A stretch of 64,000 nucleotides of DNA from Pseudomonas benzenivorans (GTDB taxonomy: Bacteria > Pseudomonadota > Gammaproteobacteria > Pseudomonadales > Pseudomonadaceae), in contig NZ_FNCT01000001.1 of assembly GCF_900100495.1 (NCBI RefSeq), positions 124,001 through 188,000 of the forward strand, read 5' to 3'. Position numbers and translations under genes: made by a program. Of the stretch, positions 18,519 to 25,935 are shown piece by piece; the stretch's first letter is position 1, and the number at the start of each line of letters is the position of its first letter. The notes under the pieces were generated by a model, which did not search any database, was not told the DNA's origin, and worked only from the letters and a program-made list of their open reading frames with translations.

Positions 18519-19673
18519 ATGCGCCGTCTGTTGTTGCTCCTCAGCCTGACCTGCGTTGCTTCGGTGGCTGCGGGCAACGGCCGTTACCTGACCTGGGTCG
18601 ACGACCAGGGGCGGGTGCACAACACCTTTGTCGACGGCCGTTACGCCGAACAGCAGCGCCAGGCGGCGCGGCGCATCGAGCTGAGCGACCAGGCGCGGCT
18701 CAACGATGCGGCGGGCAGCCGCTGGCCGGGCAGCCAGAGCAGCGGCGAGAGCAAGCGCCGCTATTTCACCTGGGTCGATGCCAGCGGCAACCTGCAGAAC
18801 GGTTTCTATGCCGGCAGCCAGCAGCACAGTGGCGGCAGTGAAGTGCTGCTGGCCACCGGCGAGCGCTCATCCGATTACATCAGCTCCGAGGTCCTGGAGG
18901 GACGTGGCTATGCCCGCAGTGACCAGGATGGCCAGTATTTCACCTGGGTCGACGAGCAGGGGCGCATGCGCAACTCCAGGGTGCCGGCGGCTGGGCAGGG
19001 CGAGGCGCTGAAGGCGCCGACGCAGCAGATCGGCTTCAGCGAGGGGCGCCAGGTCGAGTTCGCCAGCAAGCCGGCGTTGCTGCCGGGGCTCGACGGTCAG
19101 CCGACTGCCGCCCTGCAGGCTCTGCTCGAGGGCAGTGAGGTAACGGCTTCAGGGGCCCATCAGGAACTGCTCGAGCGGTGCTGCGGGCAGTTGGCGGAGG
19201 ACGCGTTTGCCGACTTGTCGGCCGATGAGCCGCGTTATGAAGAGTTGAACCGCTTCTCGCCGAGCCTCGACTTCCCCATGGGCCGCAGCTATTACGCGGC
19301 ACTCAGGCTGCCGCGCTCGCAGCAGACCTATGGTTTGCGCATTCGCAGCTTCGCCAATAAGCAGGTGGTCTATCCCTCGTTGCTGTTTCTCGACGAGGCC
19401 AAGCGACCGACCCGTCTGGTCAGCGATGCGGTTTACCAGCTGCACGCCGAGACCTGGTATCGCTACGCCTTTATCGAGGGCACCGTGCCGGTCAAGGCTG
19501 CCGCCGGCGAACGCTATGTGTTGTTGTTGACCACCGACGAGGATCGCAGCCTGCAGACCCTCGACAACAAGCCGTTCAAGCGACCGCTGCAAGCCCTGGC
19601 GGTCGACGAGGCGGGCATGCAGGCCCACGTCCATGGCGATCAAGGTGCCTTCGAGCTGGCCGTCGTGCGTTAG
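18519..19673 (+). CDS. Exported protein with three WVD repeats and MalM-like C-terminus (FilE-like)
   Basis: The 384-residue protein has a signal peptide (MRRLLLLLSLTCVASVAAGN). It then carries three repeats with the core Y-(L/F)-TWVD-x-x-G-x-(V/L/M)-(H/Q/R)-N at 18586-18624, 18763-18801 and 18937-18975. Each resembles a DUF4124-type strand-turn unit. After a linker, CCGQLAEDAF starts a C-terminal domain resembling periplasmic MalM (residues about 220-384). A paired CC in that segment could carry disulfides. It lies 18 bp after the FadL gene and is the last gene of the locus. Function unknown; an adaptor or cell-surface role is plausible. Confidence 0.7.
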   Translation: MRRLLLLLSLTCVASVAAGNGRYLTWVDDQGRVHNTFVDGRYAEQQRQAARRIELSDQARLNDAAGSRWPGSQSSGESKRRYFTWVDASGNLQNGFYAGSQQHSGGSEVLLATGERSSDYISSEVLEGRGYARSDQDGQYFTWVDEQGRMRNSRVPAAGQGEALKAPTQQIGFSEGRQVEFASKPALLPGLDGQPTAALQALLEGSEVTASGAHQELLERCCGQLAEDAFADLSADEPRYEELNRFSPSLDFPMGRSYYAALRLPRSQQTYGLRIRSFANKQVVYPSLLFLDEAKRPTRLVSDAVYQLHAETWYRYAFIEGTVPVKAAAGERYVLLLTTDEDRSLQTLDNKPFKRPLQALAVDEAGMQAHVHGDQGAFELAVVR

Positions 19674-19681
19674 CCGGATGC

Positions 19682-19720
19682 GCAACAAGAAGCCCGGCAT
19701 TAGGCCGGGCTTCTTGTTGC
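19682..19720. terminator. Bidirectional terminator, perfect 17-bp stem
   Basis: GCAACAAGAAGCCCGGC pairs perfectly with GCCGGGCTTCTTGTTGC around a five-base loop, between two convergent genes. It ends both the exported-protein locus and the ATP-grasp operon. Confidence 0.9.
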
Positions 19721-19741
19721 GCTGGCACCTCTAGAGCCGAA

Positions 19742-20728
19742 TCAGGCTGGTGCCGTGGCGACGTGGCCGAAAAGCCCCTGGGCGAAGCGCACGCGTTCCG
19801 CCGGAGTTTCCTGGATGCCTTTTGCCGCCAGCTCGGCCAGGTGCGCTTCCACCGCATGGGCGCGATGGGTGAGGCCGCAGTCGTTGGCGATCTGGATGTT
19901 CAGGCCGGGGCGGGCGTTGAGCTCGAGCAGCAGCGGGCCTTTTTCCTGGTCGAGCACCATGTCCACGCCGATGTAGCCGAGGCCGCAGAGTTCATGGCAG
20001 CCGGCCGCCAGCTTCATGAAGCCATCCCAGTTCGGCAACTGCACGCCATCCACCGCGTTGGTGGTGTCCGGGTGTTTGCTGATCTTGTTGTTCAACCAGG
20101 TGCCGCGCAGGGTCACGCCGGTGGCCAGGTCCACGCCGACGCCGATGGCGCCCTGGTGCAGGTTGGCCTTGCCACCGGACTGACGGGTCGGCAAACGCAG
20201 CATGGCCATCACCGGGTAGCCCTTCAGGACGATGATGCGGATATCCGGCACACCTTCGTAGCTGATGCTCTTGAAGATCTGGTCGGGGGTGACGCGGTAT
20301 TCGATCAGCGCACGGTCGCGGTGTCCGCCCAGCGAATACAGGCCGGTCAGGATGTTGGAGATCTGGTGCTCGATTTCCTCATGGCTGACGATCTTGCCGG
20401 AGACCGTCTTGTAGCGCTCCTCGAAGCGGTCGGCGATCACCAGGATGCCGTCACCACCGGCACCTTGTGCCGGCTTGACGACGAAATCGCTACGCTCGCC
20501 GATGATCGCGTCGAGGTTGTCGATTTCCTTCTCGGTGCTGATTACCCCATACATCTCCGGCACATGGATGCCGGCCTGGATGGCGCGTTCCTTGGTGATG
20601 ATCTTGTCGTCGACGATCGGGTAGAGGTGCCGTTTGTTGTACTTCAGCACATAGTCCGCGTTACGCCGGTTGATGCCCATGATGCCTTTGGCTTCGAGGG
20701 CCTTCCAGGTTTTCCAGAGACCTAGCAT
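19742..20728 (-). CDS. RimK-like ATP-grasp ligase (alpha-L-glutamate ligase-like)
   Basis: The 328-residue ATP-grasp protein begins MLGLWKTWKALEAKGIMGIN and contains the nucleotide-binding segments FVVKPAQGAGGDGILVI and the metal-ligand motif PLLLELNARPGLNIQIAND. RimK-type enzymes add glutamate or other amino acids to a protein or peptide. It is the last gene of a three-gene operon, starting three bases after the stop of the inactive transglutaminase gene. The acceptor is unknown; partner genes point to the cell envelope. Confidence 0.88.
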   Translation of the reverse strand: MLGLWKTWKALEAKGIMGINRRNADYVLKYNKRHLYPIVDDKIITKERAIQAGIHVPEMYGVISTEKEIDNLDAIIGERSDFVVKPAQGAGGDGILVIADRFEERYKTVSGKIVSHEEIEHQISNILTGLYSLGGHRDRALIEYRVTPDQIFKSISYEGVPDIRIIVLKGYPVMAMLRLPTRQSGGKANLHQGAIGVGVDLATGVTLRGTWLNNKISKHPDTTNAVDGVQLPNWDGFMKLAAGCHELCGLGYIGVDMVLDQEKGPLLLELNARPGLNIQIANDCGLTHRAHAVEAHLAELAAKGIQETPAERVRFAQGLFGHVATAPA

Positions 20729-20731
20729 GGC

Positions 20732-22258
20732 TCAATCCTTCAGGAAGGCTTTGAAACGAAACAGTTCGGTCAGGCGGTAGCCGCGGTAGCGACCCATCGC
20801 CAGCATGAAGCCCACCAGAATCATCAGCACCGCCGGGAAGGTGAAGACGAAATAGGTCAGTTCCGGAATGCTCATCAGCAGGTGGGAGAGGGTTGCCGCC
20901 ACCAGCGTGCCGATGCCGACCTTGAAGGCATGGCCGCCGCCGCGCTCTTCCCAGGTGATCGACAGGCGTTCGATGGTCATGGTCAGGATCACCATCGGGA
21001 ACAGCGCCACCGACAGACCGCGCTCCAGGCCGAGCTTGTGGCTGAGCAGGCTGATCACCGCGATCAGTACCACGACGAAGGTCAGGACCACCGACAGCCG
21101 GGGCAGCATCTGCAGTTTCAGGTGTTCGAGGTAGGAGCGCAGCGACAGGCCCAGGGCAGTGATGATGGTGAACAGGATGATGCCGAAGCCCAGTTGGGTT
21201 TCGCGGAAGGCCAGGGCGATCAGCACCGGGGTGAAGGTCCCGAGGGTCTGCAGGCCGCCGAGGTTGCGCAGGATCAGGATCACCAGCACGCCGATCGGGA
21301 TCACCACCATGATCTGGAAGGTGTTCTGGGTGGAGAGTGGCAGGCCGTACAGCGAGTATTCGAGGAAGTCGGCGTCGGTGCTTTCGTCGGTCAGCTTGGC
21401 CAGGCGGATGGCGTTCATCTCGCTGTTGTTCAGGCTGAAACTGACTTGCGCTTGCTTGCCGCCTTCGAGGCTGACCAGGTTGTCGTCGCCGATCCACCAG
21501 ATCAGGCGGTCGGCGGGCAAGCCTTGCTCGCCGGACTCCGGGTTGAAGTACAGCCAGTTCTCGCCGTTGAAGCTGCGCAGCCAGAGTTCCGGGCTCTGCT
21601 GTACATCGGCCGCCAGGCGAATGGTGTGCACCCGCTCCATCGGCACGTGGGCAATGGACAGCAGCAGTTCGATGGCCTTGGCCTTGTTCGGGGTCGATGC
21701 ATCGCCGCCCAGCAGCAGCTTGACGTTGTCGTCATTGACATCGTTGACCCGCTTGATGGTCTCGCTGATGAAGGTCTCGACGTCCGCCGAGTGCTGGCGG
21801 ATCGGGGCGAGCAGGGCGTCGGCGGCGATCTTCTCGGCGCCTTCCACCGGGATGCTGTCGCGGAAGATCGGCCCTTTGTCCTTGGGTTGCTCGCCGCTGT
21901 AGCGCTTGGTCAGGACCAGGCGGTAGTACAGCGTTTGCTTGCCGCTGGCACGCCGGGCAGACCAGGTGACCTTGCGGTTGCCATCGGCGCGGTTGATGCT
22001 CACGCCATAGTTGTTCGAGATGAAGCTCTCGTTGAGGCTGACGTAATCCTGGTTCAGCGGCGGCACGAACATCTGCAGCTTGACCGGTTCACGCGGGCTG
22101 GCCTGGAACTCGACTTTGGCATCGATATTCCATAGGTCGTCCGTTTCGTCTTCAGTCAGCGGAATGCCCAGAATGAAGATCTGGTAGGCCGTAATCAGAA
22201 TGCCCAGACCCACCAACAGCGTGATCAGGACTTTCAGATGCAGGTTAAGAGAGCGCAT
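20732..22258 (-). CDS. Inactive transglutaminase fused to a multi-pass membrane domain
   Basis: The 508-residue protein starts with one transmembrane helix (LKVLITLLVGLGILITAYQIF), followed by a roughly 300-residue soluble domain. That domain resembles a transglutaminase fold but I see no catalytic Cys-His-Asp set. A C-terminal block of about seven hydrophobic helices follows (from IMVVIPIGVLVILIL). The family is known as 'inactive transglutaminase fused to 7 TM helices'. It lies between the retropepsin-like and ATP-grasp genes with 5- and 3-base gaps, so it is probably the membrane scaffold of that trio. Confidence 0.85.
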   Translation of the reverse strand: MRSLNLHLKVLITLLVGLGILITAYQIFILGIPLTEDETDDLWNIDAKVEFQASPREPVKLQMFVPPLNQDYVSLNESFISNNYGVSINRADGNRKVTWSARRASGKQTLYYRLVLTKRYSGEQPKDKGPIFRDSIPVEGAEKIAADALLAPIRQHSADVETFISETIKRVNDVNDDNVKLLLGGDASTPNKAKAIELLLSIAHVPMERVHTIRLAADVQQSPELWLRSFNGENWLYFNPESGEQGLPADRLIWWIGDDNLVSLEGGKQAQVSFSLNNSEMNAIRLAKLTDESTDADFLEYSLYGLPLSTQNTFQIMVVIPIGVLVILILRNLGGLQTLGTFTPVLIALAFRETQLGFGIILFTIITALGLSLRSYLEHLKLQMLPRLSVVLTFVVVLIAVISLLSHKLGLERGLSVALFPMVILTMTIERLSITWEERGGGHAFKVGIGTLVAATLSHLLMSIPELTYFVFTFPAVLMILVGFMLAMGRYRGYRLTELFRFKAFLKD

Positions 22259-22263
22259 GGGAG

Positions 22264-22800
22264 TTACTCGCCAGGGGTTGCGTCGGTGGCACAGCCAGGT
22301 TTCCCCGCTGCGTATTTAAGACTTGGGTCGACCAGTGCGCTGAAGCGTTTGAGCGCTTCGGAGCCGATCAACAGCGGGTATTGGAATGCACTGCGGTCGG
22401 TCAAGTTCACTTCGATCTTGCGCAGGGCTTGGCCCATGCAGATCTCCAGTTCGACGACCGGGCGCGCGGTATAGGTTTTTTCTTCCTCAGGATCATAGTC
22501 GCCGGCGCGGCGTTTGATCTTGCTGATGCGTGCCAGCGGGCGTTCGATCGGATTGGCGTGCGCATCGTCGATGGCCAGGTAGAAGCGCACCCAGGGTTCG
22601 CCATCGCGTTTGAAGCGATCGATGTCGCGGGCACTCAGGGAGGCGGTCTTGGCGCCGGTGTCCAGTTTTGCGGGAACCTGCAGGCCGAGATTGTGCAACT
22701 GGGCGTATTCGTTGAGGCCGTAGACGGTCTTATCCGCGGCGAGACTCAGGCCGGGCAATAGCAACAGGCACAGCAGTAGGGTAAAGGGCTTGAGTCTCAT
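22264..22800 (-). CDS. Exported retropepsin-like protease (ATP-dependent zinc protease family)
   Basis: The 178-residue protein has a signal peptide (MRLKPFTLLLCLLLLPGLSLAAD). It carries the aspartic-protease-like motif PAKLDTGAKTASLSA, which is the DTGA active-site signature of single-domain retropepsins; older annotation calls this family RimK-associated zinc proteases. The frame extends to 22914, but the ATG at 22800 gives the signal peptide. It is the first gene of the three-gene operon. It probably acts in the periplasm together with the membrane protein next to it. Confidence 0.85.
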   Translation of the reverse strand: MRLKPFTLLLCLLLLPGLSLAADKTVYGLNEYAQLHNLGLQVPAKLDTGAKTASLSARDIDRFKRDGEPWVRFYLAIDDAHANPIERPLARISKIKRRAGDYDPEEEKTYTARPVVELEICMGQALRKIEVNLTDRSAFQYPLLIGSEALKRFSALVDPSLKYAAGKPGCATDATPGE

Positions 22801-23020
22801 AAGTCCTATTAGGAGGTATCGCGGTCGTCGGATCTGCAAGACCTGCAGGCATGGCCATGTGGTCGCCACGCCCGGTCGAACTCTGCTGGACATGGCGCAG
22901 GGGCGGCCATGCACAAGTGGGGCGGCATTCTACCACGGGGGTTTTTCCGCTGCGACAGAGGCTTATAAGCGTTTTTGCAGGTTTTGGTGGTGGATTAGAA
23001 TTTTGTGTTTTAGAGCAGAT

Positions 23021-23028
23021 TGTCGACA
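23021..23028. promoter_or_regulatory. Candidate GntR operator, TGTCGACA
   Basis: TGTCGACA is a perfect palindrome 23 bp upstream of the candidate prp -10/-35 region. A near copy, TGTTGACA, occurs at 23094-23101 next to the start codon. FCD-type GntR regulators usually bind short dyads like this in their own promoter. Assignment is by position only. Confidence 0.35.
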
Positions 23029-23043
23029 GTATTTGTTTTTCGT

Positions 23044-23072
23044 TTGACATAAAAGTCTTTATGCCGTACTTT
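23044..23072 (+). promoter_or_regulatory. Candidate sigma-70 promoter of the prp operon
   Basis: TTGACA and TACTTT are separated by 17 bases, 32 bp upstream of the GntR start codon. The -35 is perfect and the -10 is weak, consistent with a regulated promoter. Confidence 0.5.
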
Positions 23073-23093
23073 TTCGGCAAATCACGCAATCAG

Positions 23094-23101
23094 TGTTGAC
23101 A
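23094..23101. promoter_or_regulatory. Candidate second GntR operator, TGTTGACA
   Basis: This is a one-mismatch copy of the palindrome at 23021-23028, ending three bases before the ATG of the regulator gene. Binding here would block both transcription elongation and translation start. Confidence 0.3.
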
Positions 23102-23103
23102 AT

Positions 23104-23841
23104 ATGTTGGATGCTCTAGATGCACCCCGCCCCGCTTACGATGACTCGGAGACCCTGTCCGAGCATGTGTTTCGCCTTATCCAGGCGGCTATCGTCAAGG
23201 GGGAAATAGCTCCGGGCAGCAAGATCTCCGAGCCCGAATTGGCGCGGACCTATGGCATCAGCCGCGGACCGCTGCGTGAGGCGATCCATCGGCTGGAAGG
23301 CCAGCGCCTGCTGGTGCGGGTGCCCCATGTGGGCGCGCGGGTGGTTTCGCTCAGCCATGCCGAGCTGATCGAGCTCTACGAGATCCGCGAGTCGCTGGAG
23401 GGCATGGCCTGCCGCCTTGCGGCCGAGCGCATGACCCTGGACGAGATCGAGGAACTGCGCCGGGTGCTCGACCTGCATGAGCGCGATGCCGCGTTCCAGG
23501 CCGGGGTCGGCTACTACCAGCAGGAAGGCGACTTCGACTTCCACTACCGGATCATCCAGGGCAGCGGCAACAAGACGCTCAGCCAAATGCTCTGCGGCGA
23601 GCTGTATCAGTTGGTGCGCATGTACCGCCTGCAGTTTTCCGCCACGCCCAACCGGCCGCACCAGGCCTTTGCCGAGCATCACCGCATTCTCGATGCCATC
23701 GCCGAGCGCGACGGTGAGCTCGCCGAACTGTTGATGCGCAGGCACATCGCCGCTTCCAAACGCAATATCGAGCGCCACTACTCCGCAGCCATGGGGCAGG
23801 GCGCAGCAACCACGTCTTCCAGCAAACGAGGTGAGTCATGA
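23104..23841 (+). CDS. GntR-family (FCD) regulator of the methylcitrate operon
   Basis: The 245-residue protein has an N-terminal winged helix ([24 protein letters not shown]) and an FCD ligand-binding domain ([23 protein letters not shown], and a metal-type ExxxH region DFDFHYRI). It overlaps prpB by four bases (ATGA), which places it at the head of the prp operon, as in other pseudomonads, where a GntR protein replaces the sigma-54 activator PrpR of enterics. Likely effector: methylcitrate or methylisocitrate. No clear ribosome binding site precedes the ATG. Confidence 0.9.
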   Translation: MLDALDAPRPAYDDSETLSEHVFRLIQAAIVKGEIAPGSKISEPELARTYGISRGPLREAIHRLEGQRLLVRVPHVGARVVSLSHAELIELYEIRESLEGMACRLAAERMTLDEIEELRRVLDLHERDAAFQAGVGYYQQEGDFDFHYRIIQGSGNKTLSQMLCGELYQLVRMYRLQFSATPNRPHQAFAEHHRILDAIAERDGELAELLMRRHIAASKRNIERHYSAAMGQGAATTSSSKRGES

Positions 23842-24722
23842 GCTTGAACACCCCCGGCCAACGCTTCCGCGACGCTGTCGCCAGCGAACATCCCCTGCAG
23901 GTGGTCGGCGCGATCAACGCCAACCACGCCCTGTTGGCCCAGCGCGCCGGCTTCAAGGCCATCTACCTGTCCGGCGGCGGCGTCGCCGCCGGCTCCCTGG
24001 GCTTGCCGGACCTGGGCATCACCGGGCTGGACGACGTGCTCACCGACGTGCGGCGGATCACCGACGTGTGCGACCTGCCGCTGCTGGTGGATGTCGACAC
24101 CGGCTTCGGCAGCTCGGCGTTCAACGTCGCCCGTACGGTCAAGTCGATGATCAAGTTCGGCGCCGCGGCGATTCATATCGAGGACCAGGTCGGCGCCAAG
24201 CGCTGCGGCCACCGGCCGAACAAGGAGATCGTCACCCAGCAGGAGATGGTCGACCGGATCAAGGCCGCGGTGGATGCGCGGACCGACCCCAGCTTCGTGA
24301 TCATGGCGCGCACCGATGCGCTGGCGGTGGAAGGCCTCAACTCCGCGCTGGACCGCGCCGAAGCCTGCATCGAGGCCGGCGCCGACATGATCTTCCCCGA
24401 GGCGATCACCGAGCTGGCGATGTACAAGACCTTCGCCGAGCGCATCAAGGCGCCGATCCTGGCCAACATCACCGAGTTCGGCGCCACCCCGCTGTACACC
24501 ACCGAGGAACTGGCCAGCGTCGACGTGTCCCTGGTGCTCTACCCGCTGTCGGCCTTCCGCGCCATGAACAAGGCAGCCGAGAACGTCTACACCGCGCTGC
24601 GTCGCGACGGCACCCAGAAGAACGTGATCGACACCATGCAGACCCGCATGGAGCTCTACGATCGCATCAACTACCACGCCTTCGAGCAACACCTCGACGC
24701 GCTGTTCGCCGCCAAGAAATAA
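23838..24722 (+). CDS. prpB: Methylisocitrate lyase
   Basis: The 294-residue enzyme cleaves 2-methylisocitrate to pyruvate and succinate, the last step of the methylcitrate cycle. It has the isocitrate-lyase superfamily segments [30 protein letters not shown] (with the catalytic KRCGH loop) and [13 protein letters not shown]. Length is standard. It follows the GntR gene with a four-base overlap. Confidence 0.96.
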   Translation: MSLNTPGQRFRDAVASEHPLQVVGAINANHALLAQRAGFKAIYLSGGGVAAGSLGLPDLGITGLDDVLTDVRRITDVCDLPLLVDVDTGFGSSAFNVARTVKSMIKFGAAAIHIEDQVGAKRCGHRPNKEIVTQQEMVDRIKAAVDARTDPSFVIMARTDALAVEGLNSALDRAEACIEAGADMIFPEAITELAMYKTFAERIKAPILANITEFGATPLYTTEELASVDVSLVLYPLSAFRAMNKAAENVYTALRRDGTQKNVIDTMQTRMELYDRINYHAFEQHLDALFAAKK

Positions 24723-24769
24723 GCGGCGCGCGGGAAGCCACTAACCGGATTACAGCTGGAGACAGAACA

Positions 24770-25933
24770 ATGAGCACTACCCCAGAGACCACCACCCCGG
24801 GTTTCAAGCCGAAGAAGTCCGTCGCCCTGAGCGGCACCACTGCCGGCAACACCGCACTGTGCACCGTCGGCCGCACCGGCAACGACCTGCATTACCGCGG
24901 CTATGACGTTCTCGACTTCGCCAACCGCTGCGAATTCGAAGAAATCGCCCACCTGCTGGTGCACGGCAAGCTGCCCAACGTCGCCGAACTGGCTGGCTAC
25001 AAGGCCAAGCTCAAGGCCCTGCGCGGCATCCCGGCTGCCCTCAAGGCATCCCTCGAGCAATTGCCGCCGTCCGCCCACCCGATGGACGTGATGCGCACCG
25101 CCGTGTCCGTGCTCGGCTGTATGTCGCCGGAGAAGGAAGACCACAACCACCCGGGCGCCCGCGACATCGCCGACAAACTGATGGCATCGCTGGGTTCTGC
25201 CTTGCTGTACTGGTACCACTTCAGCCACAACGGCAAGCGCATCGACGTGGAGACCGACGACGACTCCATCGGTGGTCACTTCCTCCACCTGCTGCACGGC
25301 GAGAAACCGCGCGAGTCCTGGGTACGCGCCATGCACACCTCGCTCAACCTGTACGCCGAGCACGAGTTCAACGCCTCCACCTTCACCTCGCGGGTAATCG
25401 CCGGTACCGGCTCCGACATGTTCTCCTGCATCGCCGGCGCCATCGGCGCGCTGCGCGGGCCGAAACATGGCGGGGCCAACGAAGTGGCCTTCGAGATCCA
25501 GAAGCGTTACGACAACCCGGACGAGGCCGAGGCCGACATCCGTGCCCGCGTCGAGAAGAAAGAAGTGGTCATCGGCTTCGGTCACCCGGTCTACACCGTG
25601 GCCGACCCGCGCAACAAGGTGATCAAGGAAGTGGCTCGCGAGCTTTCCGCCGAGCAGTCGAACACCAAGATGTTCGACATCGCCGAGCGCCTGGAAAGCG
25701 TGATGTGGGACATCAAGAAGATGTTTCCCAACCTCGATTGGTTCAGCGCCGTCAGCTACCACATGATGGGTGTGCCCACCGCCATGTTCACCCCGCTGTT
25801 CGTGATCGCCCGTACTTCCGGCTGGTCCAGCCACGTCATCGAGCAGCGCATCGACGGCAAGATCATCCGCCCGAGCGCCAACTATGTCGGCCCCGAGGAC
25901 CTCAAGTTCGTGCCGCTCAAGGATCGCAAATAA
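24770..25933 (+). CDS. prpC: 2-methylcitrate synthase
   Basis: The 387-residue citrate-synthase-family enzyme condenses propionyl-CoA with oxaloacetate. Catalytic signatures are visible: [29 protein letters not shown] and the histidine in [13 protein letters not shown]. The same frame is open far upstream (from 23831) through prpB, but the ATG at 24770, 47 bp after the prpB stop, gives the correct start ([20 protein letters not shown]). Confidence 0.96.
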   Translation: MSTTPETTTPGFKPKKSVALSGTTAGNTALCTVGRTGNDLHYRGYDVLDFANRCEFEEIAHLLVHGKLPNVAELAGYKAKLKALRGIPAALKASLEQLPPSAHPMDVMRTAVSVLGCMSPEKEDHNHPGARDIADKLMASLGSALLYWYHFSHNGKRIDVETDDDSIGGHFLHLLHGEKPRESWVRAMHTSLNLYAEHEFNASTFTSRVIAGTGSDMFSCIAGAIGALRGPKHGGANEVAFEIQKRYDNPDEAEADIRARVEKKEVVIGFGHPVYTVADPRNKVIKEVARELSAEQSNTKMFDIAERLESVMWDIKKMFPNLDWFSAVSYHMMGVPTAMFTPLFVIARTSGWSSHVIEQRIDGKIIRPSANYVGPEDLKFVPLKDRK

Positions 25934-25935
25934 CC

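Larger units (their letters stand above)
22801..23103. other. Divergent intergenic region, retropepsin operon / prp operon
   Basis: This 303-bp stretch contains no convincing gene. It holds the promoters of both divergent units, the candidate prp promoter and TGTNGACA dyads (listed separately). The right third is AT-rich compared with the flanking genes. Confidence 0.7.

Noticed and set aside
16518..18827. 769-codon minus-strand open frame
   Set aside because: Antisense to the barrel and FadL genes; no motif and no ribosome binding site.
23831..24769. Upstream extension of prpC (700-codon frame)
   Set aside because: The extension runs through prpB in another frame; prpC has its own start at 24770 with the conserved N-terminus.
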